Part shown: piece after piece, positions 33,247-42,478 of the stretch
How the letters are laid out: the number at the start of each line of letters is the position of its first letter
Position numbering within the stretch: position 1 is the stretch's first letter
DNA from: Oscillospiraceae bacterium
GTDB taxonomy: Bacteria; Bacillota; Clostridia; Oscillospirales; Acutalibacteraceae
Length of the DNA: 53,734 nucleotides
Assembly (NCBI GenBank): GCA_015066045.1
Contig: SVPD01000013.1
Location: 1-53,734, forward strand
Direction: 5' to 3'
The notes under the pieces: model-generated
Seen by the model: the letters and a program-made list of their open reading frames with translations, nothing else
Database searches by the model: none
Told to the model about the DNA's origin: nothing
Program-made: the position numbers and the translations under genes

Positions 33247-33942
33247 TTATCTTTTAATTATTTCTCCCGTTTTGGCATTTATGATGTTATTGAAAACGGA
33301 AATATGAGTGGTGGAAATGAACTTATCCAGATGAAGCGAGCCGAAATACCAGTGGCTGAACTCACATATTCTGCTAACATCCTCGAGATAGGTATTGATA
33401 GCGGTAATGCTTGCGTCGCTGCCCGTGTGAAGCATCAGGAAATCTTTGATTTTTGCCGGGGGCTCGTGAGTGATGATAAGATCTACCTTACCGCCGTATT
33501 TCTGCAGATTGTCTACGCCCTCCACCAGCTCCTCTCTGGTGGGAATTTCCATATCCGACCAGGTATTCATTTCGAAGCGGATGTCTATGTCGGGGCTTTC
33601 TCCGCCACCCATAGTAAAAATTTTAGTGCCCTCGATGTTAAAAACCTGACCTCTCATCAGATGAAAAATGTTTGCGGCTATGTGATGCACCTTTCCGCCG
33701 TTCCATTTCTTTATTTTCAGCTTCGAAAGCATTTCGAAATTTTCGTGAGTACCGTCAACGAAGCAGATATTGTATTTCTTTTTGCTGAGCTTTTTCAGCA
33801 CACTCATTTCTTCCTTCGAGCCGTTCCATATAAAGCCGAAATCACCGCAGACGATGAGTGTGTCGCCTCTGCCTAATTTTTTCAGCCTCGGATCATCGAA
33901 GCGTGAGGCTATTCCGTGAGTATCTCCTGTAACGTAAATCAT
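33247..33942 (-). CDS. Calcineurin-like metallophosphoesterase
   Basis: A 231-residue phosphoesterase. The metal blocks are VTGDTHG (residues 4-10), VCGDFGFIW, FVDGTHENFEML (the usual GNHE reads GTHE), IITHEPP and SLHLDK in place of GHxH. No membrane segment. The changed third and fifth blocks suggest a divergent substrate, though the core Asp/His set is kept. It is a single gene divergent from the S11-like gene. Start follows GAGGAAAG. Confidence 0.82.
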   Translation of the reverse strand: MIYVTGDTHGIASRFDDPRLKKLGRGDTLIVCGDFGFIWNGSKEEMSVLKKLSKKKYNICFVDGTHENFEMLSKLKIKKWNGGKVHHIAANIFHLMRGQVFNIEGTKIFTMGGGESPDIDIRFEMNTWSDMEIPTREELVEGVDNLQKYGGKVDLIITHEPPAKIKDFLMLHTGSDASITAINTYLEDVSRICEFSHWYFGSLHLDKFISTTHISVFNNIINAKTGEIIKR

Positions 33943-34140
33943 TTGTCTTTCCTCGCTTTTCTTTGTGGAAAAGTTAATTTTATTTTAAAGTTTTCGATAA
34001 TTGAAATAAAGGTATATACATTTCCTTTTCTTTTTGCTATAATTAAACTGTATAAATACTGTCTGTATTCTATCATATATTTCGGTATATTGCAAATATA
34101 AAAGGAAAATTTCAAAAAATTTACATTTGGGGTGTTTAAA

Positions 34141-35529
34141 ATGAAAAAAATCGTGGCTCTTTTTGCCGTTTTACTTACAGCCTTTACTCTTTGTCTGCCT
34201 GCGGGTGCGGTTTTCGATTCGGGTACCGTCACCGCCAAGCTTAAATCAGATGTCTACTATATGGAAAGTCTTGACGAGGAAACGGCATTTTTCGACAGGA
34301 ACTCCACCAAAAAGGTTCCTGCTGCCGCCTTCGTAAAAATCCTCGCCGCAGTGACCGCCATAGAGAAATGGCCCGAGCTCGACGAAAAGGTAACCGTAAG
34401 TGAAAAAAATCTCTCTCTGGTAGAATACGGCTACGGCATCAGAACCGCTCTTTATAAGGCGGGGGAGAAGGTAAGCAAAAGAGAGCTTATCGACTGCCTT
34501 ATCGTTTACAGTGCAAATGATGCGGCGAGCATCATCGCCTATGAAATATCAGGCTCACTCGACGCTTTTATAAAGGAGATGCAGGCCACCGCAGATAAAA
34601 TAGGCCTTACCTCCACCGTGATAAAAAATATCCACGGCTTTGACGAGGACGGACAGTATACCACGGCCAGAGATATCGCCAAAATGCTCAAATACGCTCT
34701 TAATTATCCCGTGTTTGTAGAGGCCTTTTCAGCCTCCACCGTAACTCTTAAGAAAACCTCGCTTAACGAGGAAAGAACATATAATGCCAGCAATAAAATG
34801 CTCAATGCGACCATTTCCGATTATTACCACTCCTCGGTTACGGGCGGTAAGCAGACCATGACCGACAAGGCAGGCGAATGTATCGCCGTGGTTTCATCCA
34901 AGGACGGCTATTCCTATCTGACAGTGGTTCTGGGCGGTAAGCTCACCGATGTGGATAAGGACGGGGTGGATGAAAACACCTGTATGACCGACGCCAAAAA
35001 GATGCTGAACTGGGTATATGAAAACATCCGCTACAGAGTAGTGGCATCTCCCACTCAGCACGTGGCTATGGTTGAGATTGCTTCCGGCAAGGGTACGGAT
35101 AAGCTTCGTCTCGTTCCCGAAAAGGAAACCTCAGCCCTCGTTCCTGCCAATGCCACCACCGCCTCGGTTCTTTTCGAGGTAGTGGAGGGTACCGTACCCG
35201 AAAAGGTGAAGGCTCCCGTAAAGGCGGGCGACATAATCGGTCAGGCAAATATTCTTTATGCGGGACAGATTTTAGCCAAGATTAATCTTGTAGCCGCAAA
35301 CGATGTTTCTCTCAGCTTCACGGGACTGATAATGAACACCACCAGAACGATAATGACCTCATGGGTGTTTATTATTCTCGTTGCTTTAGCTGCTGCAGGC
35401 TGCATCGTTTATCTGCTTATGAGCTATAACACCTATAAAAAAAGAGAGCGTCAGAAAAAAGCCATTCAGGCCAGAATACAGAGAAAACAGGCTCAGCAAA
35501 AGAAAATGGCTGAAATAAATAAAAAATAA
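34141..35529 (+). CDS. S11 D-alanyl-D-alanine carboxypeptidase-like protein, catalytic residues lost
   Basis: A 462-residue secreted, membrane-anchored protein with the DacA/DacF (peptidase S11) architecture: signal peptide (1-23), penicillin-binding-fold domain (about 40-290), PBP5 C-terminal-like beta domain, a membrane helix near 395-418 and a Lys/Arg/Gln-rich cytoplasmic tail. The SxxK box reads AFVK (Ala63, Lys66), SxN is kept as SAN (Ser124, Asn126), and KTG reads VTG (Val233). Without the nucleophilic serine it should not hydrolyse or bind beta-lactams covalently, so a structural or regulatory role is likely. The ATG at 34141 has TTGGGGTG upstream. Confidence 0.82.
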   Translation: MKKIVALFAVLLTAFTLCLPAGAVFDSGTVTAKLKSDVYYMESLDEETAFFDRNSTKKVPAAAFVKILAAVTAIEKWPELDEKVTVSEKNLSLVEYGYGIRTALYKAGEKVSKRELIDCLIVYSANDAASIIAYEISGSLDAFIKEMQATADKIGLTSTVIKNIHGFDEDGQYTTARDIAKMLKYALNYPVFVEAFSASTVTLKKTSLNEERTYNASNKMLNATISDYYHSSVTGGKQTMTDKAGECIAVVSSKDGYSYLTVVLGGKLTDVDKDGVDENTCMTDAKKMLNWVYENIRYRVVASPTQHVAMVEIASGKGTDKLRLVPEKETSALVPANATTASVLFEVVEGTVPEKVKAPVKAGDIIGQANILYAGQILAKINLVAANDVSLSFTGLIMNTTRTIMTSWVFIILVALAAAGCIVYLLMSYNTYKKRERQKKAIQARIQRKQAQQKKMAEINKK

Positions 35530-35579
35530 AACGTAAACCGAAATTAAAGCTTAAAATATAAACGGGAAGGATTGATACT

Positions 35580-38500
35580 ATGAAGAAAGTGAAAGGCATA
35601 ATTTCCGTGCTCGCAGCAGTGATATGTGCCCTCGGTCTTTTCGCCTTTACCTCCTCGGCTGCCGATGAGGGTAAATGGATAAAGACATGGAGCACCGCCG
35701 CCACGGAAATCGGTCTGGAGGGCTATGATTACATAACGCCTATCGTTCAGGATGCGGCGATGAGAACAGTTATTACCCCCACGGCTTCGGGTACGAAAAT
35801 AAGGGTGAAGTTTTCCAATGCCTGCGGCAAGGAGACTCTCGTTATCGACCGTGCCAACGTGGCAGTAAGCGATACGTCAAAGAGTGCCTCGGGCATCGAT
35901 ACGTCCACGAAAAAGCCTCTTACCTTTAACGGCAGCTACGGTGTATCCATTCCTGCCGGTCAGGAGGTATACTCCGATGCGGTTCCCTTTGATGTGGAGG
36001 CAGGGCAGAATATTGCGGTTTCTACCTTTATCAGAGAGTTTTCCGAGGTGCGCACTATGGGACTTACAGGCGGCGAAACCTATCTGAAAGCAGTTCTGGA
36101 GGGCAGCGGCACCGACCTTATCGAGTCGGAAACCTTCAATATCATTTATGACATAGAGCTGGACAGTGATACTGAGTGGCTTTACGGGCTTATGGACTCC
36201 TTCTTCGGCTATGTTCTCGGCACGGGAAGTCTCGATGTTTCTGTTTCGGGCGGTGCGGTTCAGGTGGTTCCCATCATCACCGACATCGAGGTGCTTAACC
36301 CGAACGACAATGCTTATTCGGTAGTGGTTATCGGTGACTCTACCGTGGCAAACGGCTATCCTGCCTATCTTGCCCAAAGAATAAACGAAAAGATGGTGAC
36401 CGATGTGGGTGTTTCCGCTAAAGGTCTTATCGGTAACCGTCTTATGGGTGACGGCCTCGGCTACGGCTCGCTGATTTACGGTGAGTCTCTCGTGGACCGA
36501 ATGAAAAGAGATATTATCGGCACGGACGGAAAAAATTCCGCCAATGTAAAATATGTGATTATCAAAACGGGTGCAAATGACATCATTCATCCCGTGTGCT
36601 CAAATATAAAGGGCGAAAAGCAGCCTACTGCGCAGCAGCTTATCGAAGGCTACAAAAAGGTTTTCAGCTTCTGCCGTGAAAACGGTATCAAGGTAATCGT
36701 CATAGGCATAACTCCCTGGGGCGGCTACAGCGGAGCGGAAATCAGTGCCGGTCCTCAGTATGACAGAGCTCCTGCTGAGCAGGAAAAGGACTGGGCTATC
36801 GCAGAAGAGGTGAATGAGTGGCTTTATACCACCAATCTTCACGACGGTTATGTGGATTATAGCTCAGTGAACGGTATCCCCGGTGTGCTCACCGACTCCA
36901 CCGACGGTCTTAATCCCTCAAATAAGCTGCAGAGAGAATGGGCGGAAAAGTTCCCTCTCGGCCTTATAGGTGTATCGGACACTGACAGAGTTTCAGGTGT
37001 CGGCATTTCCGAAACCTCAGCCACTGTTTACAAGGGCAGCAGTAAGGTTCTCACCGCTAAGGTTACTCCTCACACGGCTGACCAGTCCGTCAAATGGACT
37101 TCATCAAATCCCTCTGTGGCTACCGTAGATGCTAACGGTAAGGTTACGGGTGTATCGAGAGGTGAGGCGGTAATCACTGCCACCACCGTAGGAAAGGGCT
37201 ATAACGGAAAAGCTCACAGTGTTTCCTGTAATGTTTCCGTCAGAGTAAAGCCCACCGCCATAAAAATAAGCGGCGGAGAAACCACTGTCTATACCACCAA
37301 ATCCACCAAGCTTTCCGTGAGCTTCACTCCTGTCGATACGGACTACAAGACCGTAAAATGGACCTCCTCAAATGAGAAGGTGGCTACCGTCAGCAGCAAG
37401 GGTGTGGTAACGGCTACAGGCAAGGGTAAGGTAACGGTTACTGCTACCTCTACGGTGGATTCCTCTGTAAAGGCAACCTTTAAAATCACCGTAAAGAAAA
37501 AGGTTCAGGTGCAGGCGGTTTATCTTAATTACGACGAAAGAAGCAGATATGTGGGACAGAGCTTCACTCTCGTTCCGTCTACAAATCCTTCAAACGCTAC
37601 CTTCCCCGAGGTTACGTGGAAATCCTCTGATAAAAAGATAGCCAAGGTAGATAAAAACGGTAAGGTAAAGGCTCTCAAAAAGGGTACTGCCGTTATTACC
37701 TGTACCTCTGTGGATAACCCTAAAGTAAGTGCTACCTGCATCGTTAACGTAAAGGTCAGAACGAAGGATGTTAGCTTGTCGTCTGAAAAGCTGACCATCT
37801 ATACCACCCAGACCAAAACTCTCAAGGCTACGGTTACTCCCTCAAACGCCTCCAATAAAAAGGTTAGCTGGTCATCCTCGGATAAGAGCGTGGCTACCGT
37901 TTCTAAAAGCGGTAAAATCACCGCTAAAAAGCCCGGAAAGACCACCATCACCGTAAAGACTAAAAGCGGCGGATACAAGGCAACCTGTGTCGTCACCGTT
38001 AAAAAATATGTAAAGCTTAAATCCTTTAAGCTCAATAAAACCTCCGTCAGCATCAAGGACGGAAAGACCTATACTCTCAAGCCCACCTTCACACCGTCCA
38101 ATGCCTCCGTAAAGGATCTTGTCTGGAAATCAAGCGACAAAAGTGTGGCTACCGTATCCTCAAAGGGTGTGGTAAAGGGCGTGAATCCCGGTAAGTGTAC
38201 CATTTCATGTAAGAGCAAGGAAACGGGAAAAACCGTTAAGGTTACCGTGACTGTCAAAAAAGTCAGCGTAAATAAGGTTCTTTTCGCTGAAAAGACCTAC
38301 ACGGTAAAGCATAATAAAACCCTGCAGCTAAAGGCGCTCATTTCTCCCACCAATGCTACCAATCAGAAGCTTAAGTGGAAGTCAAGCAAGCCCGAGTATG
38401 TAAAGGTATCCTCAAAGGGTAAGGTTACGGGACTCAAGGCAGGCAAATCAGCCACCATCACCGTCACCACCGTGGACGGAAAGAAGGTAGCCAAATGCAA

Positions 38501-39026
38501 GGTAAAGGTGGCAGAGGTGCCCGTAAAGAGCGTCAAGCTCAATAAGACCACCGCTTCCGTGTATACGGGTGGCAGAGTAACTCTCACGGCGAAGCTTTCA
38601 CCCTCTAAACCCACAAATTCCAAGGTAACATGGAGCTCATCCGATACCAAGCTGGCTACGGTAAGTGCAGACGGTGTGGTAAAGGCTATAAAGGCCGGCA
38701 CCGTGACCATAACCTGTACCACCGAAGATGGCGGCAAAAAGGCGAAATGCACCGTGGTAATTGAGCAGGGAATAAAGGTTACGGGTGTAACGCTGGATAA
38801 AACAGAGCTGGAGGCAAACGTAGGCACGGTATTTAATCTTAAGGCTACCGTTGAGCCCTATAATGCGAGCAATCAGAAGCTTATCTGGAGCTCGACCAAT
38901 ACCTCGGTGGCTACTGTTTCCTCTAACGGTAAGGTCACCACTCTGAAGGAAGGTCTGACCTACATTCAGGTCAGAACGGATGACGGCAGAAAAACCGCCT
39001 CCTGCAGACTTAACGTAGTTCCCTGA
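35580..39026 (+). CDS. Giant secreted SGNH-hydrolase-like protein with eight Big_2 domains
   Basis: A 1148-residue protein: signal peptide (1-27), a beta-sandwich (about 32-215), an SGNH/GDSL esterase-like domain (about 245-460) and eight tandem bacterial Ig-like (Big_2) repeats of about 84 residues from residue 470 to the end, each with a WxSSxxxVATVxxxGxVxG core. In the esterase domain the serine block GDS (Ser254) and GAND (Asn333) are present, but the final DxxH block reads DGLN (Asp442, Asn445). No sortase or membrane anchor follows, so it is secreted or held by its Ig array. It begins 50 nt after the S11-like gene and is probably cotranscribed. Confidence 0.88.
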   Translation: MKKVKGIISVLAAVICALGLFAFTSSAADEGKWIKTWSTAATEIGLEGYDYITPIVQDAAMRTVITPTASGTKIRVKFSNACGKETLVIDRANVAVSDTSKSASGIDTSTKKPLTFNGSYGVSIPAGQEVYSDAVPFDVEAGQNIAVSTFIREFSEVRTMGLTGGETYLKAVLEGSGTDLIESETFNIIYDIELDSDTEWLYGLMDSFFGYVLGTGSLDVSVSGGAVQVVPIITDIEVLNPNDNAYSVVVIGDSTVANGYPAYLAQRINEKMVTDVGVSAKGLIGNRLMGDGLGYGSLIYGESLVDRMKRDIIGTDGKNSANVKYVIIKTGANDIIHPVCSNIKGEKQPTAQQLIEGYKKVFSFCRENGIKVIVIGITPWGGYSGAEISAGPQYDRAPAEQEKDWAIAEEVNEWLYTTNLHDGYVDYSSVNGIPGVLTDSTDGLNPSNKLQREWAEKFPLGLIGVSDTDRVSGVGISETSATVYKGSSKVLTAKVTPHTADQSVKWTSSNPSVATVDANGKVTGVSRGEAVITATTVGKGYNGKAHSVSCNVSVRVKPTAIKISGGETTVYTTKSTKLSVSFTPVDTDYKTVKWTSSNEKVATVSSKGVVTATGKGKVTVTATSTVDSSVKATFKITVKKKVQVQAVYLNYDERSRYVGQSFTLVPSTNPSNATFPEVTWKSSDKKIAKVDKNGKVKALKKGTAVITCTSVDNPKVSATCIVNVKVRTKDVSLSSEKLTIYTTQTKTLKATVTPSNASNKKVSWSSSDKSVATVSKSGKITAKKPGKTTITVKTKSGGYKATCVVTVKKYVKLKSFKLNKTSVSIKDGKTYTLKPTFTPSNASVKDLVWKSSDKSVATVSSKGVVKGVNPGKCTISCKSKETGKTVKVTVTVKKVSVNKVLFAEKTYTVKHNKTLQLKALISPTNATNQKLKWKSSKPEYVKVSSKGKVTGLKAGKSATITVTTVDGKKVAKCKVKVAEVPVKSVKLNKTTASVYTGGRVTLTAKLSPSKPTNSKVTWSSSDTKLATVSADGVVKAIKAGTVTITCTTEDGGKKAKCTVVIEQGIKVTGVTLDKTELEANVGTVFNLKATVEPYNASNQKLIWSSTNTSVATVSSNGKVTTLKEGLTYIQVRTDDGRKTASCRLNVVP

Positions 39027-39271
39027 ATGTAAATAAAAAATAATGGGCTGTTGCAGTAAGATGCGAAGATGATTTCATCGCTCAGAAGACGTATGTTTAT
39101 ACTTCGAGTGGGCTAAAAACGTCTGGAAAAAGCAAATATTTATTATATGCAACACCGTATTATTCCGTATAAAAGTTAAAACAGATGTGTTTTATAAGTC
39201 AGAAGAAACTTAAACACATCTGTTTTTGTTTTGCTTTTTGGTCTGCTCTTACTGCGGCAGTCCCTTGCTTT
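39027..39271. other. Intergenic region with convergent terminators
   Basis: Contains a loose inverted repeat (GTTGCA near 39053, TGCAAC near 39149) and a strong 13-bp terminator at 39179-39227. No gene seen. Confidence 0.5.
39179..39227. terminator. Bidirectional terminator of the Big_2 and GH27 genes
   Basis: AAACAGATGTGTTT and AACACATCTGTTT form a 13-bp stem with a 20-nt loop, with T runs on both sides, between convergent genes. Confidence 0.8.
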
Positions 39272-40561
39272 TTATTTTAGTCTGTAAATCTTCACTCCGT
39301 GTGCATTTACACGGCTTCTGATTTCATCTCTGAAGACTGCTTTCTCCCTTGTCCAGAGCTCCTCTGCCTCGGCCTCACCTCTGATGCCGTAAGTCTCTGC
39401 ATCGAGGGCGATTTCCTTTTCCTCATCGGAGAGATTAAACAGAGCTATCACGTCCTTACCGTTTTTGTCTCTGCAGTACCATACCGCCTCACTGCGGCTT
39501 CTGAGCAGCTGACGGTTGTGGGTTGAATACTGATTGATTTCTATAATATCTCTGTTAGTGATAAGCTCTAAATCCTCCGGTCTGTTTTCACGCAGCTCAC
39601 CGCCTAAAATCAGAGGGGAGCGGAAAACCGACCAGAGCGTGAGCATGGTTTTCTGCTCGTCGGGAGTGAAGTTAGTGTAGCGGTCTCTGTCTCCCAGACA
39701 GGAGCAGTTTTTGCTTATCTTGCCCAGAGGGAGCATATCGCAGTCGGGCCAGCAGCCCTCCTTTACGTGAGGTGCCCACTTTTCGCACCGCTCAAACATG
39801 GCATAAAGCTTATCCCAGCGGTCCCAGAAATCACCCGTCATTCTCCACATATTAGCATTCTGTGAAAGATGGAAGGCTTCACCGATAACCGCAGGACCGG
39901 GGGAAAGAGAAAGCACCATCGGACGGCCGCAGCGGTCAATAGCCTTTCTTATCATTTCGATTTCCTCTCGTGCACTGTAGGGCTCGTGAGGCTTGAACTC
40001 CGTGTTTGCTATATCGTCCACCTTTACGAAGTCCACACCCCACGAGGCGTAAAGCTCGAAAAGACTGTCGTAGTAGAGCTGACCTGCCTGACAGGTGCGC
40101 ACACCGTACATATCCGTGTTCCACAGACACAGAGAAAAGCCCTGTGCGATTTCTCTTGCCCTGATATCAGTGCCTTTGAGGGGAGTGTTCTGATGCACCG
40201 CCTGACGGGGGATGCCTCTCATAATATGTATGCCGAACTTAAGCCCCATAGCGTGGATTTTATCGGCTATAGCCTTAAAGCCCACACCGTCAGCACTCGA
40301 CGGGAAGCGGTTTTCTGCAGGTATCAGACGGCTGTATTCGTCCATACACAGCTCTGTGAAGTTATTATAGAAATTGCTCACGGCCTTCGGCTCATACCAC
40401 TGAATGTCGCAGGTGATGTACTCCCAGCCGTATTCCTTCAGATGGTCAGCCACATACTGTGCATTACCTAAAAGCTGTTCTTCATTTACCGCCGCCCCGT
40501 AGCAGTCCCAGCTGTTCCACCCCATGGGCGGACGGGGAGCGAAGGTGTCCTTTTTCAGCAT
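39272..40561 (-). CDS. GH27 alpha-galactosidase
   Basis: A 429-residue family 27 glycosidase releasing alpha-linked galactose or N-acetylgalactosamine. The N-terminus has PPMGWNSWDCYG, then ITCDIQWYEP, GLKFGIHIMRGIPR, VDFVKVDDI with the nucleophilic Asp, and GCWPDCDMLPLG with the acid/base Asp. A short C-terminal beta domain follows. No signal peptide, so it is likely cytoplasmic and used on imported sugars. The start at 40561 is chosen because AAGGAG lies before it; the upstream in-frame extension has no ribosome binding site. Confidence 0.92.
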   Translation of the reverse strand: MLKKDTFAPRPPMGWNSWDCYGAAVNEEQLLGNAQYVADHLKEYGWEYITCDIQWYEPKAVSNFYNNFTELCMDEYSRLIPAENRFPSSADGVGFKAIADKIHAMGLKFGIHIMRGIPRQAVHQNTPLKGTDIRAREIAQGFSLCLWNTDMYGVRTCQAGQLYYDSLFELYASWGVDFVKVDDIANTEFKPHEPYSAREEIEMIRKAIDRCGRPMVLSLSPGPAVIGEAFHLSQNANMWRMTGDFWDRWDKLYAMFERCEKWAPHVKEGCWPDCDMLPLGKISKNCSCLGDRDRYTNFTPDEQKTMLTLWSVFRSPLILGGELRENRPEDLELITNRDIIEINQYSTHNRQLLRSRSEAVWYCRDKNGKDVIALFNLSDEEKEIALDAETYGIRGEAEAEELWTREKAVFRDEIRSRVNAHGVKIYRLK

Positions 40562-40644
40562 AACATTTTCTCCTTGGTTGTGTTTTTTGTTTATTTTATC
40601 AAGAGAAACCGCAGAGGTCAAGCGGTTTAGCAAAAAAATCTCTC

Positions 40645-40672
40645 TCCTCGCTGCGGAGAGGTTTTAACTGCT
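40645..40672. repeat. Orphan CTCTCC/GGAGAG hairpin
   Basis: A small stem with T runs lies upstream of GH27 on its strand and upstream of the ACT gene on the other, so it terminates no visible gene. The next 100 bases carry degenerate GCATTG/GAATTA repeats typical of intergenic relics. Confidence 0.4.
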
Positions 40673-40826
40673 TTTTTCTCGGTGGCGTATCGGTTCCTTC
40701 TCTTGAACCCTTCCCCGCCATTGAGCATTGCGCATTGAGAATTACGAATTAATCCTTGACATTTCATTAATAATGTTTAAAATATATTATGTATAATTAT
40801 TTATAAAAGCAAATGAGGTATTAATT

Positions 40827-41096
40827 ATGAGAGCAATCATCACAGTAACAGGTAAAGACCGCCCCGGTATCATCGCAGGTGTATGCGTCCTTCTTTCCGA
40901 AAGCAATATCAATATTCTTGATATCAGCCAGACGGTAATGCAGGACTTTTTCACTATGACTATGCTTATCGACCTTTCTGCCTGTGAAAAGGCCTTTGCC
41001 GAGGTCAGTGACAGCCTTGACGCCAAGGGTAAGGAAATGGGACTTATCATCCGTGTACAGAGAGAAGACATCTTCGACCGTATGCACAGAATATAA
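40827..41096 (+). CDS. ACT domain protein (UPF0237 family)
   Basis: An 89-residue ACT-domain protein. Visible features are ITVTGKDRPGIIAGVCVLLSESNINILDISQTVMQDFFTMTMLIDLS, the beta-alpha-beta-beta-alpha-beta ACT pattern, and a Leu/Ile-rich dimerising C-terminus. ACT domains sense amino acids or act as dimeric partners. It is almost always paired with the PFL-family (DUF711) gene that starts here 12 nt later, so the two likely form a complex. Function unknown. Confidence 0.93.
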   Translation: MRAIITVTGKDRPGIIAGVCVLLSESNINILDISQTVMQDFFTMTMLIDLSACEKAFAEVSDSLDAKGKEMGLIIRVQREDIFDRMHRI

Positions 41097-41108
41097 GGAG
41101 GAGTCTCA

Positions 41109-42467
41109 ATGCATAATCAGAAAGAGATTTTAGCCACCATTGATATGATTGATAATCAGCATCTCGATGTCAGAACTATCACTATGGGTATTTCACTTTT
41201 AGACTGCTGCAGTGACAGTGTAGAGGTGACGGCAGAAAAGATATATAATAAAATTACCGCCTATGCCAAGGATCTGGTAAAAACAGGTGAGGACATCGAA
41301 AAGGAGTTCGGTATTCCCATCGTCAACAAAAGAATATCGGTCACACCCATTTCTCTGGTAGCCGCTGCCTGTAAGGAAACCGACTATACACCCATAGCCA
41401 AAGCTCTCGACAGAGCTGCCAAAGCCTGCGGCGTTAACTTTATCGGAGGCTTTTCCGCTCTGGTACACAAGGGTATGACAAAGGCAGACATAAATCTCAT
41501 CAATTCCATTCCCTCAGCTTTGGCAGAAACCGAAAGAGTATGCTCCTCTGTTTCCGTCGCCAGCACCAAGGCCGGAATAAATATGGATGCAGTGAAGCTT
41601 ATGGGCAAGATTATCAAAAGCACTGCAGATAAAACCGCTGACCGCGGCGGCTTCGGCTGCGCCAAGCTCGTGGTCTTTGCCAATGCCGTAGAGGACAACC
41701 CCTTTATGGCGGGTGCCTTCCACGGTGTAGGTGAGGCAGAATGTGTAATCAATGTAGGCGTAAGCGGCCCCGGAGTGGTTCATCACGCACTCAAAAAATG
41801 TAAAGGTCAGCCCTTTGATGTGGTAGCTGAAACCATAAAGAAAACGGCCTTCAAAATAACCCGTATGGGACAGCTTGTGGCCTCTGAGGCATCTCAGAGA
41901 CTGGGTGTTCCCTCGGGTATAGTTGACCTTTCTCTCGCTCCCACTCCCGAAAAGGGTGACAGTGTAGCACGCATTTTAGAGGAGATGGGACTCGAGGTCT
42001 GCGGTACCCACGGCACTACTGCCGCACTGGCTCTTCTTAACGATGCGGTTAAAAAGGGCGGCGTTATGGCCAGTAACCATGTAGGCGGACTTTCCGGTGC
42101 ATTTATTCCGGTCAGTGAGGACGAGGGAATGATAGAGGCGGCACTTAAAAACGCTCTCACTCTCGATAAATTAGAGGCTATGACCTGCGTATGCTCTGTC
42201 GGACTTGATATGATTGCCGTGCCCGGTGATACCTCCGCAGAGACTCTTTCCGCCATCATCGCTGACGAGGCAGCTATCGGTGTGGTAAACACCAAAACCA
42301 CCGCAGTGAGAATTATTCCTGCCGTAGGCAAAAGGGTAGGGGAGATAATCGAATTTGGCGGACTTTTAGGCTCTGCGCCCGTAATGCCCGTGCACGAATT
42401 TTCTTCTGCTGACTTTATCGCACGTGGCGGCAGAATACCCGCACCTATGCACTCACTTAAGAATTAA
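41109..42467 (+). CDS. PFL family protein (UPF0210/DUF711)
   Basis: A 452-residue protein structurally related to the glycyl-radical barrel of pyruvate formate-lyase but without a glycyl-radical motif. Diagnostic segments are [16 protein letters not shown] near residue 18, [74 protein letters not shown] and [14 protein letters not shown]-type C-terminal sequence. The biochemical role is not known. Coupled to the ACT gene and 11 nt upstream of metF, suggesting one transcript. Confidence 0.93.
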   Translation: MHNQKEILATIDMIDNQHLDVRTITMGISLLDCCSDSVEVTAEKIYNKITAYAKDLVKTGEDIEKEFGIPIVNKRISVTPISLVAAACKETDYTPIAKALDRAAKACGVNFIGGFSALVHKGMTKADINLINSIPSALAETERVCSSVSVASTKAGINMDAVKLMGKIIKSTADKTADRGGFGCAKLVVFANAVEDNPFMAGAFHGVGEAECVINVGVSGPGVVHHALKKCKGQPFDVVAETIKKTAFKITRMGQLVASEASQRLGVPSGIVDLSLAPTPEKGDSVARILEEMGLEVCGTHGTTAALALLNDAVKKGGVMASNHVGGLSGAFIPVSEDEGMIEAALKNALTLDKLEAMTCVCSVGLDMIAVPGDTSAETLSAIIADEAAIGVVNTKTTAVRIIPAVGKRVGEIIEFGGLLGSAPVMPVHEFSSADFIARGGRIPAPMHSLKN

Positions 42468-42478
42468 GGTGAATTTTA

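Noticed and set aside
37000-39026. DNA-level tandem repeats or CRISPR-like array
   Set aside because: The repetition is at protein level (Big_2 domains) with diverged codons; no regular spacers.
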